Assembly (NCBI GenBank): GCA_016192455.1
Contig: JACPUC010000012.1
Coordinates: 1 to 64,000, forward strand
Reading direction: 5' to 3'
DNA from: Candidatus Tectimicrobiota bacterium
GTDB taxonomy: Bacteria > JACPUC01
DNA length: 64,000 nt
The notes under the pieces are model-generated. The model saw only the letters and a program-made list of their open reading frames with translations. It searched no databases and was not told the DNA's origin. The number at the start of each line of letters is the position of its first letter. Within the stretch, counting starts at the first letter, position 1. This document shows, piece after piece, positions 10,032-17,508 of this stretch. The position numbers and the translations under genes were made by a program.

Positions 10032-11219
10032 TTACGCCGCCGCAAAGGCCGCCACGGCGCGCCGCGCTGCTTCGTCGATGGAAACGGTGCGGTCGCAGTA
10101 CGTGACGCCGTACTTCTTCAGGATCATGAAGCCGTCCCCCTCGTAGGAGCCGGGAATGCGGAAAATGGCGATCTTCTCCGCCGGCTTCTCGCCGCGCTCG
10201 ACGATGGCCTTGATGACGCCGCGGGCGACCAGATCGACGCGAGTGTTGCTGACGACGTTCATGATGACGGCGATCTTCTCCACCCCCGGCTTGCTGAGGA
10301 GGTGGGCAACGAGGCGCTGCACCTTGCGGACGCTGGGGTTGCCGCCGATCTCGCAGTAGTTCGCCGGCTTGCCGCCGTGCTTGCGGATGGCGTCGAAGAC
10401 CGTCAGGCTGGCGCCGCCGCCGCCGATGAGGAGGCCGAGCTGGCCGTCGAACTCGATCATGCGGCCGGCCACGCCGCGGTGGTCGCTGGCGTCGATCGCC
10501 GCCGCCGCCAGCTCGAAGGGCGTGGGGGGACGGGCGCCGGCCTCGCGCTTCGGGATGCCGTACTTCTCCTGCAGCTCGGCGTGCCGGCTGAGGGCGTCAT
10601 CCTCGATGTCGATGTGGGCGTCGGCGGCCAGGAAGCGGCCGTCGGCGGTCTGCACGATGGGGTTGATCTCGGCGATCGTCGCATCCATGCGCTGGAAGAG
10701 AGTGGCGAGGCGGTGCAGGATGGCGCCGAGCTGCATGAGGGGGCGGCCGCTGAGGCCGGCCTTGCCGACCATCTGGCGGGCATGGAAGTCATGGAAGCCG
10801 ACGCGGGGGTTGTAGGCGCGGCTGACGACGGCCTCCGGGCGCTCCTTGGCGAGAGTCTCGATGTCCACCCCGCCGGCGGCCGAGAAGAGCACCACCGGCT
10901 GCTTCTGGGCGAGGTTGTGGGTGGCCGCGGCGAAGAACTCCTGCTCCACCTGCAGGCGCTCCTCGACCAAGAGCTTCTCCACCTTATGGTTCAGTATGGT
11001 GCGGCCCAGGAGGTCGGCGGCGATGGCGCGGGCTTCCGCTTCGGTGTCGGCGAACTTCACGCCGCCCGCCTTCATGCGGCCGCCCGAGAGCACCTGTACC
11101 TTCAGGACGCGCCGCGCATCTCCGGCGATCTCCTCCGGGGAGCTGATCACCTGGCCTTGCGGGAGTGGAATGCCGTAGGCAGCCAGCAGCCGTTTCGCTT
11201 CGTATTCGTAGAGTCGCAT
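10032..11219 (-). CDS. succinyl-CoA synthetase beta-like ATP-grasp subunit (possible citryl-CoA synthetase large subunit)
   Basis: This 395-residue protein is homologous to SucC. The ATP-grasp domain begins RLYEYEAKRLLAAYGIPLP, contains KVQVLSGGRMKAGGVKF, and ends with AEINPIVQTADGRFLAADAH. The C-terminal ligase domain has LIGGGGASLTVFDAI and ANYCEIGGNPS, where ordinary SucC usually reads NFLDVGG; this difference points away from a housekeeping succinyl-CoA synthetase. AGGGGAG precedes the ATG. Order on the minus strand is beta, alpha, citryl-CoA lyase, with gaps of 67 and 107 bases, consistent with one operon. I infer a role in two-step citrate (or malate-type) cleavage. Confidence 0.83.
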   Translation of the reverse strand: MRLYEYEAKRLLAAYGIPLPQGQVISSPEEIAGDARRVLKVQVLSGGRMKAGGVKFADTEAEARAIAADLLGRTILNHKVEKLLVEERLQVEQEFFAAATHNLAQKQPVVLFSAAGGVDIETLAKERPEAVVSRAYNPRVGFHDFHARQMVGKAGLSGRPLMQLGAILHRLATLFQRMDATIAEINPIVQTADGRFLAADAHIDIEDDALSRHAELQEKYGIPKREAGARPPTPFELAAAAIDASDHRGVAGRMIEFDGQLGLLIGGGGASLTVFDAIRKHGGKPANYCEIGGNPSVRKVQRLVAHLLSKPGVEKIAVIMNVVSNTRVDLVARGVIKAIVERGEKPAEKIAIFRIPGSYEGDGFMILKKYGVTYCDRTVSIDEAARRAVAAFAAA

Positions 11220-11481
11220 CGCGGCACTCCCCTGCGAGTGGTCGTTGCGGCACGCCGCGCCGGTAGCGGCACATGCTCATCGTCGCAGGTAGGTATGCTC
11301 CCTTGGCGAGGGGATTGCAACGCCGAGAGGCTGCCAGGCGGCTGCCCGGAGCACGCGCCCGCCGCCGCGCAGGATGGTTAGCTCCGCGCCTGAAGACGCC
11401 GGGCGGCGTGCAGGCCCGGAATAGCGCCGCGGCGCACGCGGGGCACGCCCCTGGCGCGCCCTCCCCCATCGCCGTGTCACG

Positions 11482-12489
11482 CTACATGGCGCCCTCCACC
11501 CCGATCTTCTTCAGCTCCTTCGCCGCTGTTTTCGCGCTCACCGGCAGGTAGCCGTCCTTCACTACGACGAGCTGCCCCTCCTTGCTGAAGACGAACTTGA
11601 GGAACTCACGGCGCAGCACGTCGAGCTCCCGGTTCGGGTCCTTCACGAGATAGATATTCAGGTAGCGGCTGATGGGGTAGTTGCCCTTGACCACCATCTC
11701 GAAAGTCGGCAGGTAGGCCTTCGCCCCCTCTTTCTTGGCTACGGCCAGGGCTTTCACATCCGAGGTCCGATAGCCGATGCCGCTGTAGCCGATGCCGTTG
11801 CGATCCTCGGTGATGCCCTGCACGACAGAGGCGGAACCCGGCTGTTCCTTCACCTCGTCCTTGTAGTCACCCTCCTTCAGCGCCCCCTCTTTAAAGTACC
11901 CGTAGGTGCCGGAGGCGGAATTGCGCCCATACAGACTGAGGCGCCGGGTTGCCCATTCGCCGCGCAGGCCGAGGTCGCCCCAGGTGGTGATGGCGCGGGG
12001 GTAGCCATGCTTGCGCGTCTTCGAGAAGATCGCGTCCACCTGCGCCAGCGTCAGCTCCTGCAGGGGGTTATCCTTGTTGACGTAAACTGAGAGGCCATCG
12101 AGGGCCACGCTCAGGCGCGCGGGCTTGAAGCCGTACTTCTTCTCGAACGCGTCCTGCTCGTTGGATTTCATGAGGCGGGACATGGGGCCGAACTGCGCCG
12201 TGCCGGCGGCGAGGGCGGGCGGCGCCGTGCTCGAGCCTTTCCCCTCCACCTGGATGTTCACGTTCGGGTAGTACTTCTCGAACCCCTCCGCCCACAGCGT
12301 CACGAGGTTCACCATCGTATCGGAGCCCACGCTGCTGAGGTTGCCGCTCACTCCTTGCACTGCCCGGTAGCTCGGCAGCGCCGGGTCCACCTGCACGGGT
12401 TGCGCTGCCACCCAGACCGGCCAGCTCAGGACGAGCAGGAGAGCTAGGGCCCAAAGGCCGCGCCGACGAGAACCGGATGCCCGCGTCAT
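11482..12489 (-). CDS. PstS-like phosphate ABC transporter substrate-binding protein
   Basis: This 335-residue periplasmic binding protein has a signal peptide (hydrophobic residues 12-27, cleavage expected after WVAA). The mature part shows PstS features: VGSDTMVNLVTLWAEGF, a GSSTAPPALAAGTA phosphate-loop segment, YGRNSASGTYGYF, and YPISRYLNIYLVKDP. It should bind phosphate or a similar oxyanion. No pstC, pstA, pstB or phoU lies beside it, so it is an orphan here. The start at 12489 is fixed by AGGAGG six bases upstream. Confidence 0.85.
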   Translation of the reverse strand: MTRASGSRRRGLWALALLLVLSWPVWVAAQPVQVDPALPSYRAVQGVSGNLSSVGSDTMVNLVTLWAEGFEKYYPNVNIQVEGKGSSTAPPALAAGTAQFGPMSRLMKSNEQDAFEKKYGFKPARLSVALDGLSVYVNKDNPLQELTLAQVDAIFSKTRKHGYPRAITTWGDLGLRGEWATRRLSLYGRNSASGTYGYFKEGALKEGDYKDEVKEQPGSASVVQGITEDRNGIGYSGIGYRTSDVKALAVAKKEGAKAYLPTFEMVVKGNYPISRYLNIYLVKDPNRELDVLRREFLKFVFSKEGQLVVVKDGYLPVSAKTAAKELKKIGVEGAM

Positions 12490-12648
12490 GGTTTTCCTCC
12501 TTTCCACCGCATGGTGTGCTGCATGAGGGCCCGGCCCGCGTGGCCCGAAGGCGACGCCGCAGCCACGCCGGGCAGGAGCCGCGATGCTGCGTTGGGAATA
12601 ACATAGCAGGACCGTGTGCCGATCAGTTGAACACGCGGCAACGAGACG

Positions 12649-12663
12649 GTCACATTTCGTGAC
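12649..12663. promoter_or_regulatory. small inverted repeat upstream of the pstS-like gene
   Basis: GTCAC and GTGAC arms flank a 5-base AT-rich centre, about 160 bases upstream of the pstS-like start and just below dppC. It could be an operator. It does not match the Pho box well. Confidence 0.25.
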
Positions 12664-12694
12664 GATGGCGCAAACTCGGCGGCGCGCTGGGCGC

Positions 12695-13519
12695 TCAGCG
12701 CCGTTGCCGTGGATTCAGGAGGTCGTGGAGGCCATCGCCGAGGAAGTTGAAGCCGAGGATGGTGAGCATGATGGCGAAACCGGGGAAAAGGGTGAGGTGG
12801 GGGGCGACGAGGAGGTAGTGGCGCCCTTCATTGAGCATGCTCCCCCAGCTCGGCGTCGGCGGCTGCACCCCCAGGCCCAGGAAGCTCAAGCCGGCCTCCG
12901 CGAGGATGGCGCCGGCCATGCCGAAGGTGGCCTCCACGATCACCGGCGAGAGGACGTTCGGCAGCAGGTGCCGGGCGATGACGCGGCGGGGCCGCGCTCC
13001 CAGGGCCTGCGCCGCCGTCACGTAGTCGAGCTGGCGGGCCGCCAGCACCTGGCCGCGCACCAGCCGCGCGTAGCCCACCCAGCCCATCACCACGAGGGCC
13101 AGGATGACGTTGCCGAGGCTCGGTCCCAAGACGCCCATCAGCGCAATGGCCAAGAGGATGCCAGGAAAGGCGAGGAAGATGTCGACGAGCCGCATGAGGA
13201 GCTCGTCGAGGCTGCCGCGGAAGTAGCCCGCCAGGGCGCCCAGGAGGGTGCCGATGCCGGCCGCCAGCAGCACCGTCACGACCCCCACGTAGACGGAGAT
13301 GCGCGTGCCGTGGAGGATGCGGCTGAGGATATCGCGTCCCAGGCGGTCCTGCCCCAGGAGGTGCGCGCGCCCCGGCCGCTCCAGCCCCTCGAAGAGGTGT
13401 TGCGCGGTCGGGCTGTGCGGCGCCAGCCACGGCGCCAGCAGGGCGGTGGCCAGCAGGGCGAGGGTGAGTCCCCCGCCGACCCACAGCTTGAGACCAAGAC
13501 GCGGCAGGCGCAGCCTCAC
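12695..13519 (-). CDS. peptide/nickel ABC transporter permease, DppC type
   Basis: This 274-residue inner-membrane permease begins with a membrane segment (residues 13-33) and the periplasmic GQDRLGRDILSRILHGTR block typical of DppC/OppC. The cytoplasmic EAA loop YVTAAQALGARPRRVIARHLLPN contacts the ATPase. Its start overlaps the DppB stop by 4 bases, so the two are translationally coupled. No ATPase genes (DppD/DppF) follow; they must be encoded elsewhere if the importer works. Confidence 0.93.
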   Translation of the reverse strand: MRLRLPRLGLKLWVGGGLTLALLATALLAPWLAPHSPTAQHLFEGLERPGRAHLLGQDRLGRDILSRILHGTRISVYVGVVTVLLAAGIGTLLGALAGYFRGSLDELLMRLVDIFLAFPGILLAIALMGVLGPSLGNVILALVVMGWVGYARLVRGQVLAARQLDYVTAAQALGARPRRVIARHLLPNVLSPVIVEATFGMAGAILAEAGLSFLGLGVQPPTPSWGSMLNEGRHYLLVAPHLTLFPGFAIMLTILGFNFLGDGLHDLLNPRQRR

Positions 13520-14460
13520 GGCTCGCTCTCCTCCTCCGCCGCAAGACGGAGCCGCGGGTCAATCCAGACGTAGAGGACATCGACGACGAGGTTTACCAGC
13601 ACGTATCCCAGGGCAATCACCAGGACGCACCCCTGCACGAGCGGGAAATCGCGCCCCTGGATGGCCTGGATCACCAGCCGCCCGATCCCCGGCCAGGCGA
13701 AGATCGTCTCCGTGATGATCGCCCCGGAGAGCAACGCCCCGAACTGCAGCCCCAGCACCGTGACGAGCGGGATGAGGGCGTTCGCCAGGGCGTGCTTGAA
13801 GAGCACGAGAAGCTCGCGCAGCCCCTTGGCCCGCGCCGTCCGCAGGTAGTCGCTGCCCAGCACGTCGAGCACCGAGGCCCGCGTCATGCGCGTGAGGATC
13901 GCCGCCAGGGCGCTCCCCAGAGTGAGCGCCGGCAGGACGACGTGCGCCGCGCCGCCGAAGCCGCTCACCGGCAGGAGGCGCAGCTCGATGGCGAAGAAGA
14001 TGATGAGGAGCGGCCCCAGCCAGAAGTTCGGCATCGAGATGCCGAGAAGCGCCAGGAGCATGGAGCCGTGGTCGTAGAGCGTGTTGTGCCGCGCCGCGGC
14101 CAGGATGCCGAGGGGCACCGCCAGGAGAATCGCCACGGCGAGCGACACCACGGTGAGCAGGATGGTTGCCGGCAGGGTGCGGGCAATGGCGGCGAGGACC
14201 GGTTCACGCGTGCTGAGGGAGCGGCCGAGGTCGCCCTGGGCGAGTCGGCCGAGGTAGCGCAGGTACTGGACGTGCAGCGGCGCGTCGAGCCCGAGCTGCC
14301 GCCGCAGGGCCGCCTTGTCCGCCGCCTGCGCCATCTCCCCCAGCATCGACTCCACCGGGTCGCCGGGGATGAGGTGGAGAGTGAGGAAGACGACGGTCAT
14401 CACCCCGAGGACCGCCGGGATGGTCAGCGCCAGACGGCGAAGAACGTAGCGTCGCATCAC
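13516..14460 (-). CDS. peptide/nickel ABC transporter permease, DppB type
   Basis: This 314-residue permease has the characteristic N-terminus (RRYVLRRLALTIPAVLGVM), an HLIPGDPVESML periplasmic segment, and an EAA loop ending in AKGLRELLVLFKHALANALIP. It forms a heterodimeric channel with the downstream DppC-type protein. The ATG at 14460 is followed at once by a second ATG; either may be used. The SBP gene ends 19 bases upstream, so SBP, DppB and DppC form one operon. Confidence 0.93.
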   Translation of the reverse strand: MMRRYVLRRLALTIPAVLGVMTVVFLTLHLIPGDPVESMLGEMAQAADKAALRRQLGLDAPLHVQYLRYLGRLAQGDLGRSLSTREPVLAAIARTLPATILLTVVSLAVAILLAVPLGILAAARHNTLYDHGSMLLALLGISMPNFWLGPLLIIFFAIELRLLPVSGFGGAAHVVLPALTLGSALAAILTRMTRASVLDVLGSDYLRTARAKGLRELLVLFKHALANALIPLVTVLGLQFGALLSGAIITETIFAWPGIGRLVIQAIQGRDFPLVQGCVLVIALGYVLVNLVVDVLYVWIDPRLRLAAEEESEP

Positions 14461-14479
14461 TCCCCAGCTCCCGGCCCCG

Positions 14480-16081
14480 TCAGTCGGCGCGCAGCTCCAC
14501 CTCCCGCAGGGACATGAAGTCGCCGGCGGGATGGAGACGGAAGCCCTGCACCGTGGTTCGCATGACGGCGATGTTGGTGGAGTACCAGAGGCTCACGTAC
14601 GGGAGCTCCGCGGCAACCAGCCGTTGCACCTCGCTGTAGATGGCGCGCCGCTCCTCCAGGGTGCCGGCGGCGCGGCCGCGCTCCAGCAGGAGATCGAGAG
14701 GCGCGCTCCGATAGCGTCCGCGGTTCGCCCCCTGCGGCGGCTCGCTGGCGCTGTGCATGGTGTAGTAGTAGATGTCGGGATCGCGCACGCCGACCCAGGT
14801 CAGGGTGTAGAGCTGGAAGTTGCCGCGCGCGATGTCCGCGAAAAAGGTCCCCCACTCGAAGAAGCGTACCTGCAGCTCGATGCCGATCTCCGCCAACTCC
14901 TCCTGGAGGACCAGGGCGATGCGCTGCCGCAGGTCGTTCTGGGTCGTCTTGTAGTGCAGCCGGAAACGCGGCGCCGGCCCCGCTCCATCCGGGTCCGGGA
15001 AGCCCGCCGCGTCGAGGAGGGCGCGCGCCCGCGCCGGGTCGTAGGGGTACGTGGCGACCTCGCCATCGTAGGCCCAGTTGAGGGGCGAGAGCAAGCCGGT
15101 CGCCGGCTCGGCAAGGCCCCGCAGGAGGTGACGGATGATGCTCCGCCGGTCGATGGCATGGGCGATGGCCGCCCGCACCTCCCAGCGGCGCAGGATCGGG
15201 TCGGTGAAGTTGAACCCGAAGTAGGAGTAGTTCGTGCCGGGGCCGGTGACCACCCGCAGGGCGGGATTGCGCCGCAGGCGCGGCAGCAGGTCCGGGGCCA
15301 CCTCGTTCTGAATGAGATCGATGCCGCCGTTCTCCAGCTCCAGCACGCTCACCGTCTGCTCGGGGATGACCCGGAAGAGCAGACCGGCCAGCTTCGGAGG
15401 CCCCTCGAAGGAGTCGCGGTTGGCGCGCAGCTCCAGGGCATCGTCTCCCACCCAGCGGGCGAAGCGGAACGGGCCGGTGCCGATGAGCTGGCGCTGATCA
15501 GCATGTGGCGGGAAGGTGCGCATGCCCTCCCGTGCCCGGGCGTCGCCTGCCGGCGCGGGCCGCGGCAGGATGCCCAGCGAGAGGTTGCCCAAAAAGGGCG
15601 CCTCGTAGGCCGAGAGCGTGAAGCGCACGGTGAGGGAATCCAACGCCGTCACCTCCTGGAGGCCGCGGTAGCTGCCGCGTTTCGGCGAGGCGAGCTCGGG
15701 GTCGAGGAGCGAGGTGTAGGTGTAGACCACATCCTCGGCGGTGAGGGGACGCCCGTCGTGGAAGCGCACCCCCGGACGCAGGTGGAAGATGAACGTCGTC
15801 GGGGAGGGCTGCTCCCAGCTCAAGGCCAGATCGGGCGCCACCCGCGAACGCTCGTCGTAGCGCACCAGGCCATTGAAGATGAGCTGGGCGATGCGGGAAG
15901 AGTTGGCGTCGAGGGCGAAGCGCGGATCGAGGTTCGTGGGACGGCTGTCGAGGGCGATGCGCAGAACGCCCTGGCTGGGGCCGGGGAGGGATCGCGCCCC
16001 ATCACAGGCCGCCAGCCCCATCCCCAGCAGCACCAGGCAGAGAGCGCGGGCCAGCCGTCCTAGGCGCAGCGGCGGTCGCAT
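14480..16081 (-). CDS. family 5 extracellular solute-binding lipoprotein of a peptide-type ABC importer
   Basis: This 533-residue protein has an N-terminal lipobox (LLGMGLAAC), so it should be anchored in a membrane by lipidation. The SBP_bac_5 signature follows: LRIALDSRPTNLDPRF near the start, GVRFHDGRPLTAEDVVYTY, and GTGPFRFARWVGDDALEL. It captures a peptide or similar ligand for the DppB/DppC pair encoded immediately downstream. GAGGAG lies before the ATG at 16081; the open frame extends further upstream but that part is not protein-like. Confidence 0.92.
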   Translation of the reverse strand: MRPPLRLGRLARALCLVLLGMGLAACDGARSLPGPSQGVLRIALDSRPTNLDPRFALDANSSRIAQLIFNGLVRYDERSRVAPDLALSWEQPSPTTFIFHLRPGVRFHDGRPLTAEDVVYTYTSLLDPELASPKRGSYRGLQEVTALDSLTVRFTLSAYEAPFLGNLSLGILPRPAPAGDARAREGMRTFPPHADQRQLIGTGPFRFARWVGDDALELRANRDSFEGPPKLAGLLFRVIPEQTVSVLELENGGIDLIQNEVAPDLLPRLRRNPALRVVTGPGTNYSYFGFNFTDPILRRWEVRAAIAHAIDRRSIIRHLLRGLAEPATGLLSPLNWAYDGEVATYPYDPARARALLDAAGFPDPDGAGPAPRFRLHYKTTQNDLRQRIALVLQEELAEIGIELQVRFFEWGTFFADIARGNFQLYTLTWVGVRDPDIYYYTMHSASEPPQGANRGRYRSAPLDLLLERGRAAGTLEERRAIYSEVQRLVAAELPYVSLWYSTNIAVMRTTVQGFRLHPAGDFMSLREVELRAD

Positions 16082-16245
16082 CGGTGTGAACTCCTCGGCG
16101 CCCGCTTCCGGCGGCACGACCACCGGCGAGGCAGGGCGCGGGGAAGGCGCAGCCGCGTGCCGGTCTGCCGCACCAGCCGGCGGCGGCGGCCGCCCGCCAC
16201 TCGTCGTCGGCAAGCGTCGTGACGTTCCCCAGGGGAGAAAGGGCC

Positions 16246-16273
16246 TTGATTTTTCTTGACTCGGGGCAATAAT
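16246..16273 (+). promoter_or_regulatory. promoter candidate for dprA
   Basis: TTGATT (16246-16251) is followed after 16 bases by AATAAT (16268-16273), in a short AT-rich patch about 30 bases upstream of the dprA start and divergent from the SBP gene. Confidence 0.45.
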
Positions 16274-16308
16274 GAGTGCCGTTTTGGCTTCTGACCGAGG
16301 AAGACCGC

Positions 16309-17415
16309 GTGCATACCCTCACCGAGCAGGATTCCTGGCTGGCGCTGAGCCTGGTCCCCGGTCTCTCCACCGCCACCTTCCACCGTCTGGTCGAGGAGCA
16401 CGGGTCGGCCCGCGAGGTCCTTGCCCGGTCGCCCGGGGACCTCCACGCCGCCGGTCTCATCAACGACACCGTCCGCCATGCCCTCGAACAGTTCGAGTGG
16501 CGGCGTGCCGTCGACCTGGAGCGGCGGCGCCTGGAGAAGCTTGCGGCCCGCGCCGTCTGTCTCAGTGATCCGGAGTACCCGGTGAACCTGCGGGTCATCG
16601 AAGACGCCCCGCCGGTGCTCTTCGTGCGCGGCACGCTGCTGCGCGACGACGTGCTGGCCGTGGCGATCGTCGGCACGCGGCGACCGAGCAACTACGGGCG
16701 GCAGCTCGCCGAGAAGCTCAGCCGCGGCCTGGCGGCGCACGGGGTGGTGATCGTCAGCGGCATGGCCCTCGGCATTGATGGGCAGGCGCACCGCGGCGCT
16801 CTGGCCGCGGGGGGGCGCACCCTCGCCGTCCTTGGCAACGGCCTCGACCTCGCGTACCCGCCGGAGAACCGCGAGATGCAGGAGCAGGTGGCCGCGCAGG
16901 GCGCCCTCATCTCCGAGTTTCCCATGCAGACGAAGCCGGACCGCTTCAACTTCCCCCAGCGCAATCGCATCATCAGCGGTCTCGCCCTGGGGACGCTGGT
17001 GGTGGAAGCCGCCGAGAAGAGCGGCGCCCTCATCACCGCCAAGTACGCCCTGGAACAGAACCGGGACCTCTTCGCCGTGCCCGGCAACGTCACCTCAAAG
17101 CTCAGCCGCGGCACGAACACCTTGTTGAAACAGGGAGCCACCCTGGTGACGAGCGAGGAAGACATCCTCGAGAGCCTCCCCTGGTACGCCCGCAAGCTTG
17201 TGCAGCGCACCCGGCGGGACGAGCAGGCGCTCCTGCACGACCTCACCGATGACGACAAGGGGGTCTTGCATGCGGTCACCGCCGAGGAGAAGCACATCGA
17301 TAGGATCATCAATGAGGTCGCCTTGCCGGCGAGCCTCGTGTCGGGAATTCTCGTTCGACTTGAACTCTTGGGTCTGGTAAAGCAATACTCTGGGAAGATG
17401 TTCGTGCGAAGCTGA
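16309..17415 (+). CDS. dprA: DNA-processing protein DprA
   Basis: DprA binds incoming single-stranded DNA and loads RecA during natural transformation; it is widespread even in species not known to be competent. This 368-residue version has an N-terminal helical (SAM/HhH-like) domain, a central Rossmann-like domain with AIVGTRRPSNYGR, VSGMALGIDGQAHRGAL and SEFPMQTKPDRFNFPQRNR, and a C-terminal winged helix ending LVKQYSGKMFVRS. The GTG at 16309 was chosen because GAGGAAG precedes it at 6 bases. It lies next to topA, a pairing found in many bacteria. Confidence 0.94.
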   Translation: MHTLTEQDSWLALSLVPGLSTATFHRLVEEHGSAREVLARSPGDLHAAGLINDTVRHALEQFEWRRAVDLERRRLEKLAARAVCLSDPEYPVNLRVIEDAPPVLFVRGTLLRDDVLAVAIVGTRRPSNYGRQLAEKLSRGLAAHGVVIVSGMALGIDGQAHRGALAAGGRTLAVLGNGLDLAYPPENREMQEQVAAQGALISEFPMQTKPDRFNFPQRNRIISGLALGTLVVEAAEKSGALITAKYALEQNRDLFAVPGNVTSKLSRGTNTLLKQGATLVTSEEDILESLPWYARKLVQRTRRDEQALLHDLTDDDKGVLHAVTAEEKHIDRIINEVALPASLVSGILVRLELLGLVKQYSGKMFVRS

Positions 17416-17508
17416 CCTGCGTGAGCCGGTCGGCAAGGCGGCACATTCGCTCTCCCGTGATGCTTGCTGCGTCGTTGACGTAGGCTGAGCAAAGGCGACC
17501 TTCACTCC

